Made by a program: the position numbers and the translations under genes. From an uncultured Eubacteriales bacterium (GTDB lineage: Bacteria > Bacillota > Clostridia > Lachnospirales > Lachnospiraceae), in contig USSL01000005.1 in the NCBI GenBank assembly GCA_900557175.1, forward strand, positions 1 through 22,816: 22,816 bases of DNA, read 5' to 3'. The notes under the pieces are model-generated. The model was given only the letters and a program-made list of their open reading frames with translations, had not been told where the DNA came from and did not search any database. Positions 14,594 through 22,109 of this stretch are shown in pieces (the stretch's first letter is position 1; the number at the start of each line of letters is the position of its first letter).

Positions 14594-15853
14594 ATGAAAA
14601 CTAGAAATGGTTTATTTGCAGATGTACCTGAAGAACAGTGGAACGACTGGAGATGGCAGGTAAACAACCGTATTCAGACACTGGAAGATTTAGAGAAATA
14701 TATGACATTAACAGAGGAAGAAAAAGAAGGTATCAGACAGTGCCTTGGTAAGTTAAGAATGGCAATCACACCATACTACTTATCACTTATTGATTTTGAT
14801 GATCCTCATGATCCTGTAAGAAAACAGGCCGTTCCTACAGCACATGAGTTATATCAGTCACCTGCTGATTTACTTGATCCTCTGCATGAGGATACAGACT
14901 CACCTGTTCACGGTTTAACACATCGTTATCCGGACCGTGTTCTTTTCCTCATCACAGACCAGTGTTCTATGTACTGCCGTCATTGTACAAGAAGACGTTT
15001 TGCAGGTCAGGACGATGCAGGCGTTCCGAAGGAACAGATCGATGCATGTATCGAGTATATTAGAAATCATCCTGAAGTACGTGACGTATTACTTTCAGGC
15101 GGTGACGCTTTATTAGTAAGCGATGAGAGACTTGAGTACATTATTTCCGAGTTGAGAAAGATTCCACATGTAGAGATCGTTCGTATCGGTTCCCGTACAC
15201 CTGTTGTTATGCCTCAGCGTATTACACCTGAGCTGTGTAACATGTTAAAGAAATACCATCCAATCTGGTTAAATACACATTTTAACCATCCAAATGAAAT
15301 TACAGAAGAAAGTGCTGCAGCTTGTGCAAGACTTGCTGATGCAGGTATTCCTTTAGGAAACCAGACAGTACTTTTAGCAGGCGTTAATGACTGTGTTCAC
15401 GTAATGAAGAAACTTGTTCAGAAGCTTGTTCAGATTCGTGTTCGTCCTTACTATATTTACCAGTGTGACCTTTCGATGGGTCTTGAGCATTTCCGTACAC
15501 CTGTATCAAAGGGTATCGAGATTATCGAAGGTTTAAGAGGCCATACATCAGGCTACGCAGTGCCGACATTTGTTGTTGACGCTCCTGGCGGCGGCGGAAA
15601 GACACCGGTTATGCCGAATTATGTAATTTCTCAGACACCGCATAAAGTTATTTTAAGAAACTTTGAAGGTGTTATTACAACATATACAGAGCCTGACCAT
15701 TATGAAGAAACATGTCAGTGTGAAGTATGCCGTGCAAAACGCGAAGGCAAGAAGACAAACCTTGTAGGTGTTGCAGGTCTTGAGCAGGGACAGGATATGT
15801 CAATCCTTCCTCAGAAGCTTGCCCGCCTTGAGAGAGGTCATCACGAAGAATAA
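14594..15853 (+). CDS. kamA: L-lysine 2,3-aminomutase (radical SAM)
   Basis: Converts L-lysine to L-beta-lysine (EC 5.4.3.2) using S-adenosylmethionine, a 4Fe-4S cluster and PLP. Length is 419 residues, as in the clostridial enzyme. The radical SAM motif CSMYCRHC puts cluster ligands at Cys124, Cys128 and Cys131. PGGGGKTP carries the PLP lysine at Lys336. Asp292 and Asp329 are in the positions that bind the substrate epsilon-amino group. The zinc-site cysteines of this family are also present (Cys267 and Cys374/376/379 in TCQCEVC). All positions are one lower than in the Clostridium subterminale numbering. Start ATG follows TGGAGGGTAATTA. The complete ligand sets argue for true lysine aminomutase and not a divergent paralog. 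Confidence 0.97.
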   Translation: MKTRNGLFADVPEEQWNDWRWQVNNRIQTLEDLEKYMTLTEEEKEGIRQCLGKLRMAITPYYLSLIDFDDPHDPVRKQAVPTAHELYQSPADLLDPLHEDTDSPVHGLTHRYPDRVLFLITDQCSMYCRHCTRRRFAGQDDAGVPKEQIDACIEYIRNHPEVRDVLLSGGDALLVSDERLEYIISELRKIPHVEIVRIGSRTPVVMPQRITPELCNMLKKYHPIWLNTHFNHPNEITEESAAACARLADAGIPLGNQTVLLAGVNDCVHVMKKLVQKLVQIRVRPYYIYQCDLSMGLEHFRTPVSKGIEIIEGLRGHTSGYAVPTFVVDAPGGGGKTPVMPNYVISQTPHKVILRNFEGVITTYTEPDHYEETCQCEVCRAKREGKKTNLVGVAGLEQGQDMSILPQKLARLERGHHEE

Positions 15854-15897
15854 TTAATACAATTTGGATTATCCAAAATATTCAGGAGGGGAAGAAG

Positions 15898-17451
15898 ATG
15901 GAAAGCAAATTACATCTGAATCAGGCCCTCATCGACCAGGCTCGTGCCAGTGCGGCACGGGCTGCGGACGATGTTCAGGGATTTATTGACCAGCATACAA
16001 CAGTGGCCGTGGAGAGAGCAGTCTGCCGTCTTCTCGGCATTGATGGCGTGAATGAAGTTGAAGTTCCGCTGCCAAACGTTGTTGTTGACCATTTAATGGA
16101 AAAAGAAGTTCTTTCAGGCGGTGTTGCATTCTATTTAGGTAATGCAGTCGCAGAGACAGGACTTTCTGTTCAGGAAATTGCTGAGAAGATCAGCAAAGGA
16201 GAACTTGATCTGACAAAACTGCCGGTTCATTCCGAAGATGAAATCCGTGCAGCAATTATGCCGGTTGCTGAAAAAGCATGTGAGCGTATCCGTAAAAATG
16301 TTGCGGACAGAAACAGCTTTTTTGAGGAATATGGCGACAAGGAAGGCCCGTTACTTTACTTAATCGTTGCTACAGGTAATATTTATGAAGATATTACACA
16401 GGCAAAGGCAGCGGCTAAACAGGGCGCAGATGTTATCGCTGTTATCCGTACAACAGGCCAGTCACTTCTTGACTATGTACCTTATGGCGCTACAACAGAA
16501 GGCTTCGGCGGTACATATGCAACACAGGAAAACTTCAAATTAATGCGTGCGGCACTCGATGAGGTTGGCCGCGAGCAGAAACGTTATATTCGTTTATGTA
16601 ACTATTGCTCAGGCTTATGTATGCCTGAAATTGCAGCAATGGGTGCACTTGAAAGACTTGATGTCATGTTAAATGATGCTTTATACGGCATTCTTTTCCG
16701 TGATATTAATATGCAGCGTACATTAGTTGACCAGTATTTCTCACGTATCATCAACGCTTATGCAGGTGTTATCATTAATACAGGCGAGGATAACTATCTG
16801 ACAACAGATGATGCCGTAGAAGCTGCGCATACTGTACTTGCTTCCCAGTTCTTAAATGAACAGTTTGCCTTAAAGGCAGGTCTTCCTGAGGAACAGCAGG
16901 GCTTAGGTCATGCGTTCGAGATGGATCCTGATGTTGAAGATGCTTTCCTTCTTGAGCTCTCTCAGGCTCAGATGGCAAGAGAGATCTTCCCTAAGGCGCC
17001 GCTTAAATATATGCCTCCGACAAAGTTCATGACAGGAAATATTTTCCGCGGTCATGTACAGGACGCTCTGTTTAACATGGTTACAATTCTTACAAACCAG
17101 AGAATCCACCTTCTTGGTATGCTGACAGAGGCAATTCATACGCCGTTTATGTCTGACCGTGCATTGTCTATTGAAAATGCACAGTACATTTTCAGAACAA
17201 TGAAAGACTTAGGCAGCGAAATTGAGTTTAAGAAAGGCGGCATTATCGAATCAAGAGCAAACGAAGTTCTTCAGAAAGCAGCAGATCTGCTTAAAGAAAT
17301 TGAAGAAATCGGCGTGTTTGCAACACTTGAAAAAGGTATCTTTGCCGATATCAAACGTCCGAAAGACGGTGGTAAAGGTCTTGCCGGTGTTGTAGAGAAA
17401 GATAATGTTTACTTTAACCCGTTTGTTGAAATAATGAAAGGGGGAAATTAA
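15898..17451 (+). CDS. kamD: Lysine 5,6-aminomutase alpha subunit
   Basis: Large subunit of the adenosylcobalamin- and PLP-dependent enzyme (EC 5.4.3.3) that turns L-beta-lysine into 3,5-diaminohexanoate. The 517-residue length is standard. The TIM-barrel core shows YLIVATGNIYEDITQAKAAA at about 154-173 and AVIRTTGQSLLDYVPYGATT at about 181-200, with Arg184 at the position of the known PLP-phosphate contact. YIRLCNYCSGLCMPE and GLGHAFEMDP are further typical blocks. The start ATG has AGGAGGGG 7 bases upstream. The gene ends 2 bases before kamE, so the two subunits are made together. Confidence 0.96.
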   Translation: MESKLHLNQALIDQARASAARAADDVQGFIDQHTTVAVERAVCRLLGIDGVNEVEVPLPNVVVDHLMEKEVLSGGVAFYLGNAVAETGLSVQEIAEKISKGELDLTKLPVHSEDEIRAAIMPVAEKACERIRKNVADRNSFFEEYGDKEGPLLYLIVATGNIYEDITQAKAAAKQGADVIAVIRTTGQSLLDYVPYGATTEGFGGTYATQENFKLMRAALDEVGREQKRYIRLCNYCSGLCMPEIAAMGALERLDVMLNDALYGILFRDINMQRTLVDQYFSRIINAYAGVIINTGEDNYLTTDDAVEAAHTVLASQFLNEQFALKAGLPEEQQGLGHAFEMDPDVEDAFLLELSQAQMAREIFPKAPLKYMPPTKFMTGNIFRGHVQDALFNMVTILTNQRIHLLGMLTEAIHTPFMSDRALSIENAQYIFRTMKDLGSEIEFKKGGIIESRANEVLQKAADLLKEIEEIGVFATLEKGIFADIKRPKDGGKGLAGVVEKDNVYFNPFVEIMKGGN

Positions 17452-17453
17452 GC

Positions 17454-18242
17454 ATGAGTTCAGGACTTTATAACATGCACAAAACGGACTTTGATACAAC
17501 ATTGGATTTAACAAAGCTTCGTCCATATGGCGATACAATGAATGATGGCAAGGTCCAGATGGGATTCACGTTACCGGTTAAAAATGATGAGCGCGGTGAG
17601 GAAGCGGCGCGCCAGCTGGCAAAGAAGATGGGCTTTGAAGATGTCAATATCGCATACAAAGGCTCTCTTGATACCGAATTTACTTATTATGTTGTTTACG
17701 GAAGTACAATTTACTCCGTTGACTATACAGATATTCATGTTCAGACAGTTGAAGAAGAAACGATGGGCATGGATGAAGTAAACGATTACATCCGTGAGAA
17801 TATCGGACGTAAAGTCGTTATTGTTGGTGCTTCAACAGGTACAGATGCGCATACTGTAGGTATTGACGCAATCATGAACCGTAAAGGTTTCGCAGGTCAT
17901 TATGGCCTTGAGCGTTATGAAATGATTGAAGCATACAATTTAGGAAGTCAGGTTCCTAATGAAGAATTTATCCAGAAAGCGCTTGAGTTAAAGGCAGATG
18001 TACTGCTTGTATCTCAGACTGTAACACAGAAGGATGTACACATTCAGAACCTTACAGAATTAATCGAGCTGCTTGAAGCAGAAGGATTAAGAAGCAAATT
18101 CGTTGTTTGCTGCGGCGGTGCCCGTGTGACACACGAACTTGCAAAGGAATTAGGCTATGATGCAGGCTTTGGTGCAGGCAAATATGCTGATGATGTAGCT
18201 ACATTTGCTGTAACAGAGATGGTAAAGCGCGGGATAAAGTAA
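17454..18242 (+). CDS. kamE: Lysine 5,6-aminomutase beta subunit (B12- and PLP-binding)
   Basis: Small subunit partner of KamD. Its C-terminal Rossmann-like domain binds cobalamin base-off/His-on: GASTGTDAHTVGIDAIMNRKG holds the DxHxxG motif with His133 as lower cobalt ligand, and Lys144 is the residue that forms the internal aldimine with PLP in the characterised enzyme. Both positions match the clostridial numbering exactly. Residues 1-100 form the N-terminal dimerisation domain (MGFTLPVKNDERGEEAA). The product is 262 residues. The ATG at 17454 follows AAAGGGGGAAATTAAGC inside the end of kamD. It is the last gene of the operon; terminators follow. Confidence 0.96.
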   Translation: MSSGLYNMHKTDFDTTLDLTKLRPYGDTMNDGKVQMGFTLPVKNDERGEEAARQLAKKMGFEDVNIAYKGSLDTEFTYYVVYGSTIYSVDYTDIHVQTVEEETMGMDEVNDYIRENIGRKVVIVGASTGTDAHTVGIDAIMNRKGFAGHYGLERYEMIEAYNLGSQVPNEEFIQKALELKADVLLVSQTVTQKDVHIQNLTELIELLEAEGLRSKFVVCCGGARVTHELAKELGYDAGFGAGKYADDVATFAVTEMVKRGIK

Positions 18243-18247
18243 ATATG

Positions 18248-18354
18248 CCTATTTTTTATAAATAGGAAGCTTTTCTTCCCTTATTATTAAATAAAGTAGT
18301 CCAAAGGAAAAGGGCAGTCCGTGTCATGGGGTGACGCGGTCGGCCCTTTTTCCC
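18248..18354 (+). terminator. Operon-end terminators after kamE
   Basis: There are two structures. CCTATTT (18248-18254) pairs with AAATAGG (18260-18266) but is weak. The second is strong: GGAAAAGGGC (starting at about 18307) pairs with the GCCCTTTTTCC region (ending at about 18353), extended inward by GTCCGTGTCA / TGACGCGGTC, with a T-run. The second probably ends the lysine operon. Confidence 0.85.
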
Positions 18355-18438
18355 GTAAACAGCGGATTTCTGCGGTTTGTATAGGATAAAAAACAATAAA
18401 AAATCGAAAGTTTATATGGAAAAAATCCTTATTCAATG

Positions 18439-18467
18439 TTACAATAATATCGCTAAAAAAATAACAT
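18439..18467 (+). promoter_or_regulatory. Candidate promoter of the flavodiiron gene
   Basis: TTACAA (18439-18444), a 17-base spacer and TAACAT (18462-18467) lie about 65 bases upstream of the start. With the terminator above, this suggests that the flavodiiron gene has its own transcript. Confidence 0.45.
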
Positions 18468-18533
18468 ACTAGGTTTGTCGGTTTTCGGCAGAGCACTACA
18501 GATACATAGAAAGAATGATCAGGAGGAAAGATG

Positions 18534-19697
18534 ATGAAGGATATTAAGATTTCAGACACAGTTGTTTACGTTGGCGCAGACGATAAGGATATTGATTTGT
18601 TTGAGAGTCAGTATGTTGTTCAAAATGGTGTGTCCTATAACTCATATGTTATTTTAGATGAGAAGATTACGATTATGGATACAGTTGATGAACGCAAGAC
18701 AGATGAATGGCTCGCAAACCTTGATGAAGTGATTGGTGATAAGAAAGTGTCTTATCTTGTTGTTTCACATATGGAGCCTGACCATGCGGCCAATATTCAG
18801 CGACTTGTTGAGAAGTATCCGGAAATTCAGATTATCGGCAATGTCAAAACTTTTAATATGATGAAGCAGTTCTTTGATTTTGACGTGGACAGCAGAAAGG
18901 TTGTTGTCAAAGAGGGCGATACAATTGAGCTGGGCGCACATACATTAAGCTTTTTCATGGCGCCGATGGTTCACTGGCCGGAAGTTATGGTGACTTATGA
19001 AGCATCTGAGAAAATTTTGTTTTCAGCAGATGGTTTCGGTAAATTCGGTACGCTTGATACAGATGAAGACTGGACATGTGAGGCCAGAAGATATTATTTT
19101 AACATTGTCGGCAAATACGGCGCACAGGTACAGGCATTGCTCAAAAAAGCTTCCTCACTGGATATTCAGACAATCTGCCCGCTGCACGGACCGATGCTTA
19201 AGGGAAATATCAGTGACTATGTGGCAAAATATCAGATATGGAGCAGCTACGAGCCTGAAGATGACGGCGTATTTATTGCTTATGCTTCAATTCATGGAAA
19301 TACAGCAAAGGCTGCAAAGAAAATGAAAGAAATTCTTGAAGCAAAGGGTGCAAAGAAGATTGAAATTATGGATCTTTCAAGAGATGACATGGCTGAGGCT
19401 GTAGAGAATGCTTTCAGATACAGCAAGCTCATCGTTGCAGCATCAACATATGATGCAGGCGTATTCCCTTGCATGGAAGAATTTTTACTTCACTTAAAAG
19501 CAAAGAATTATCAGAAACGTACAGTCGGTGTCATCGAAAACGGTACATGGGCACCGGCAGCCGCTAAGTGCATGAAGGGCATTTTAGAAACAATGAAAAA
19601 TGTGACAATCTGTGAAAATACAGTTTCTATTAAATCTGTGATGAAAGATGATACTGTAGAAGCAATGAAGACGCTGGCAGATGAGATTTTAGCATAA
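18534..19697 (+). CDS. A-type flavodiiron protein (O2/NO reductase)
   Basis: Cytoplasmic enzyme that reduces O2 to water or NO to N2O, protecting anaerobes. The N-terminal metallo-beta-lactamase-like domain carries the diiron ligands: SHMEPDH (His80, Glu82, Asp84, His85, counted from the first ATG), His148 in MVHWPE, Asp167 in FSADGFG and His219 in CPLHGP. From about 246 a flavodoxin domain begins (VFIAYASIHGNTAKAA, the FMN phosphate loop). Length of 387-388 residues is normal for class A without extra domains. Two ATGs stand in tandem (18531 and 18534). AGGAGG at 18521-18526 gives a better 7-base spacing to 18534. It probably guards the oxygen-sensitive radical SAM and B12 aminomutases as well as general metabolism; co-regulation with the kam operon is not shown. 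Confidence 0.93.
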   Translation: MKDIKISDTVVYVGADDKDIDLFESQYVVQNGVSYNSYVILDEKITIMDTVDERKTDEWLANLDEVIGDKKVSYLVVSHMEPDHAANIQRLVEKYPEIQIIGNVKTFNMMKQFFDFDVDSRKVVVKEGDTIELGAHTLSFFMAPMVHWPEVMVTYEASEKILFSADGFGKFGTLDTDEDWTCEARRYYFNIVGKYGAQVQALLKKASSLDIQTICPLHGPMLKGNISDYVAKYQIWSSYEPEDDGVFIAYASIHGNTAKAAKKMKEILEAKGAKKIEIMDLSRDDMAEAVENAFRYSKLIVAASTYDAGVFPCMEEFLLHLKAKNYQKRTVGVIENGTWAPAAAKCMKGILETMKNVTICENTVSIKSVMKDDTVEAMKTLADEILA

Positions 19698-19700
19698 AAC

Positions 19701-19932
19701 GTTGTCTGGGTGTTTGTATTTGTGCGGCAGAGGAGGTCATGAATTTTTTGTGGCATCTATAGCCATCATACACGCGGCATTGCTCGTGCGCTTCACGTAT
19801 GGTTTTGTTTGCGATGCTAAAAATGCACGCTGTACAAAACATACGTGAAGCCCTCGCTGCCGCTGTCTTTTGGTTTCGCTGCAACAAGCTGTCATAACCT
19901 CCTCTGCCGCTAAACTACAACACACAGACGAC
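19701..19932. repeat. Large imperfect palindrome, copy A
   Basis: The whole 232-bp stretch folds on itself. GCGGCAGAGGAGGTCATGA (19724-19742) matches TCATAACCTCCTCTGCCGC (19892-19910) with one mismatch. Outer arms (GTTGTCTGGGTG versus CACACAGACGAC) and inner arms (CTTCACGTATGGTTTTGT versus ACAAAACATACGTGAAG) also pair. The hairpin tip at 19811-19832 is a 22-nt core identical in reverse complement to copy C. It starts 3 bases after the flavodiiron stop and lies between convergent genes. No coding potential is convincing. Confidence 0.85.
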
Positions 19933-19982
19933 ACTTACAAGTATAAGATGGCAGACAACATTCTTCGCGCGGTATATTTGAT

Positions 19983-20405
19983 TTAATCAGACAATTCTTT
20001 TTGTACATTAATATAGGTCGGTGTTGAATCAATTTTTTTATAAGACTGAATTTCGCTGTCCAATTTAGTGTAAATCTTATCCTTTCCGTTAAAAATAAAA
20101 TAGGCTGTCATCGTTTGATTCTCTGTATAACCTATATTTTCAGTATTCAGGTGATAAATGCCCTGTTCGATAATGGTATGTTCTTTGGGGTTGTATATCA
20201 TATAATAATTGTCATCCTCAAAAACAGCATAGGTTCCATCACTGGAACAAAAGGTACCGACAATCGTGGGCGTACTTTTAAAGGCTGATAACTCTAGAGC
20301 TAAATAAATAATAAAACCCAGTAATATAAAAAGCAGCAAAATATACAATACAGCAGTATATCTTTTTATTTTAATCGATTGACTTAGATTATTTTTGACA
20401 GTCAT
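19983..20405 (-). CDS. Hypothetical single-pass membrane protein
   Basis: Product of about 140 residues that I do not recognise. A short basic N-terminus (MTVKNNLSQSIKIKRY) is followed by one hydrophobic helix (TAVLYILLLFILLGFIIYLAL, about residues 17-37), then a polar domain of about 100 residues (TIVGTFCSSDGTYAVFEDDNYYMIY, later QTMTAYFIFNGKDKIY), probably beta-rich and outside the membrane. The pattern GTF.SSDGTYAVFEDDNYYMIY resembles small lipocalin-like or META-like beta barrels, without firm support. Start at 20405 is preferred, since GAGGTGAT lies just upstream; an ATG at 20414 overlaps that site. It is isolated between two palindromic repeats. Confidence 0.75.
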   Translation of the reverse strand: MTVKNNLSQSIKIKRYTAVLYILLLFILLGFIIYLALELSAFKSTPTIVGTFCSSDGTYAVFEDDNYYMIYNPKEHTIIEQGIYHLNTENIGYTENQTMTAYFIFNGKDKIYTKLDSEIQSYKKIDSTPTYINVQKELSD

Positions 20406-20539
20406 TTGGATCACCTCAATCCTTTCTATTGCCTTGTATTTGTGAATTATTTCTTTGTTTTTCTAGCTTAACCGGCTTGATTTTTCAGAAAATGACAGTT
20501 TATAAATTCCTGCAAGAGTACGTTCTTAGTATTAATTTC

Positions 20540-20548
20540 AGTATATCA
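20540..20548 (-). promoter_or_regulatory. Extended -10 promoter candidate for the small membrane protein
   Basis: On the minus strand TGATATACT forms an extended -10 (TGnTATACT). No good -35 is visible. It would give a leader of about 125 bases. Confidence 0.4.
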
Positions 20549-20644
20549 GATTTGTAAAAAAAGATTTTAAATTTAGATGACAAATACCTTACGATTAAAG
20601 AGGTGTGTTACAGTAGACCATCGCGGAGTTATTTTGTTCAATGT

Positions 20645-20920
20645 AGGTTTGCCGACACGGCATATTTGAAGCTTTGCTGTTGATGTTTGATGCGAAGTGA
20701 GTTTTATATAATTTTTGGCGACACGCTGCGCCTTTCTATTCGAGCCGCGCGTCTATGGACGGCATTCGCCAAAACTCGCTTCGCTCAAACACAGGCTCGG
20801 TGCCGTCACTAGCGCAGCTCTCATCACGAAATTCTTGCTATCATCACTGCAAAATTATATAAACCTCCCACGCAGATATGTCAAAGACAGAAGTTTCAAT
20901 ATGCTATGCGCCTTTTGGGA
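20645..20920. repeat. Large imperfect palindrome, copy B
   Basis: The left arm GCGAAGTGAGTTTTATATAATTTT (20692 onward) pairs with GCAAAATTATATAAACCTCCCACGC (about 20850-20875). Outside it CGGCATATTTGAAGC pairs with GTTTCAATATGCTATG, and inside it GAGCCGCGCGTCTATGGACGGCAT pairs with GTGCCGTCACTAGCGCAGCTC. The tip at about 20765-20800 contains CTCGCTTCGCT, shared with copy D. Frames crossing it have no ribosome binding site or family match. The non-repeat sequence from 20406 to 20644 holds only the promoter candidate above. Confidence 0.75.
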
Positions 20921-20997
20921 AGCATCAGACAGATATCTTCGGCAGATATGAGGCGAAAGGATGGTGTCTATTGTCTTATACCTGCATATGACGGCAG

Positions 20998-21260
20998 AAG
21001 TATATTGCCAATTGTCTTATACTATTTTGCTGCAAGGACGGTGAATAGTTTGCGCGGCGATAGCGAGCTGCCGTAAGAAGCAATTGAATTACGCGCGATG
21101 GTCTGTGGGTTTTGCGCAGCGTGCATTTTTAGCATCGCCAAGCAAAATTTACAGACATCGCGCGCGACATATTTGCATACCGAACAGGCAGTGAAGTGCA
21201 TCGCCAAAACTGTTGCATCGTCCTTGCAGCGTGTGTAGTAAGCATTTTGCAACATACTTA
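20998..21260. repeat. Large imperfect palindrome, copy C
   Basis: GCTGCAAGGACG (21030 onward) pairs with CGTCCTTGCAGC (21219 onward), with GGCGATAGCGAGCTGCC pairing to GGCAGTGAAGTGCATCGCC inside it. Outside it AAGTATATTGCCAATTGTCTTATACT pairs with AGTAAGCATTTTGCAACATACTT. The inner stem ACGCGCGATGGTCTGTGGGTTTTGC pairs with GCAAAATTTACAGACATCGCGCGCG. The tip at 21117-21138 is the 22-nt core shared with copy A. The element ends 12 bases beyond the DUF6062-like stop codon. Confidence 0.8.
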
Positions 21261-21272
21261 CAAACCTAAATC

Positions 21273-22037
21273 TTAATTCAGTTTCCGGAATACGGGGTCT
21301 GCCGGATAGCCGCCATGGATTTTCTGAATGCCCCGCTGGTTAGCATCTTTTGAGTTCTTCCAGTCAGCATCTTTGTTTCGGTAATCGTATTTATCGACAA
21401 ACCATGAAATATCAGCGGCAACTCTGTCCATATTTTCTTCCATTAGGCGAAAAAGCTGGGGATAGAGCTGCTTTTTCTGATTTTCGGAAAGCTTTTCTTC
21501 GGCCATTTCGATAATATCTTTAAAATGGTGAAGGCAGAAGCCTTTTGAATTTTTGAACAACTCAAAAAAGTCGTTATCCTTAACAGCCAGCTGTAAAAAA
21601 GTGTCGATGTAGCGCGGATATTTTGATTGAAAATGATTGCATACGTAGCAGGTGGATTCTTTTGCTTCAATCCATTGCCCGATGCTTGTCTGAGCCTTGT
21701 CGTGAATTTCTGAGGTTTTAAGCCTTTTTAGCATAGATGATTTTTGGGGTGAAAAGCTTTGAAGCTGGCTTTTAAGTTCTTTTGTCATTTTCTGATAGTA
21801 AGTGTCAAGCATAAGCGCAACGCCCAGCTGATTGCCATAGTCATACATCATTTTGTGATGATGGCGGCAGAAGCCAAGCTTGTCAGTATCTTCACGAATA
21901 TCAGCCTCCATATAGGCCGGACCTAAAATAAAAGAAATAGCCTCCTGTTCAAGCTGACGTTCAATAAAGCAGAAAGGACATTCGTCATCGGCTTTAAAGG
22001 CGTCAATGACAGGAATTGTGTAAATATTTGTTTTCAT
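21273..22037 (-). CDS. DUF6062-like protein with two CxxC / CxHH metal-site repeats
   Basis: Soluble 254-residue protein of unknown function, resembling the DUF6062 family of Clostridia. There is an internal duplication of cysteine/histidine sets. CPFC (Cys20, Cys23) pairs with FCRHHH (Cys57, His59, His60), and CYVC (Cys130, Cys133) pairs with FCLHHF (Cys168, His170, His171), with 33-34 residues between halves each time. This suggests two similar metal-binding modules, probably zinc. The rest is helical, with a Lys-rich tail. ATG 22037 has GGAGG 7 bases upstream; the longer frame to 22106 has no site. It follows the 206-residue gene on the same strand with a 72-base gap, so they are probably one operon. 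Confidence 0.75.
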   Translation of the reverse strand: MKTNIYTIPVIDAFKADDECPFCFIERQLEQEAISFILGPAYMEADIREDTDKLGFCRHHHKMMYDYGNQLGVALMLDTYYQKMTKELKSQLQSFSPQKSSMLKRLKTSEIHDKAQTSIGQWIEAKESTCYVCNHFQSKYPRYIDTFLQLAVKDNDFFELFKNSKGFCLHHFKDIIEMAEEKLSENQKKQLYPQLFRLMEENMDRVAADISWFVDKYDYRNKDADWKNSKDANQRGIQKIHGGYPADPVFRKLN

Positions 22038-22109
22038 AATAAACCTCCGTTTAGGTGTGCTGGCTTGTCGGTGAAAATTTTCTGTATGAAAAATTTTTAA
22101 CGACAAAGT

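Noticed and set aside
20715..20951. Open frame of 78 codons in the gap after the small membrane protein gene.
   Set aside because: It lies within palindrome B and has no ribosome binding site; its reading frame follows from the repeat.
21022..21255. Minus-strand open frame of 77 codons.
   Set aside because: It is contained in palindrome C and is explained by the repeat; no start signal.
19701..21260. CRISPR array, because of repeated and palindromic sequence.
   Set aside because: The units are large hairpins with diverged arms and irregular spacing, with no short direct repeats, spacers or cas genes.
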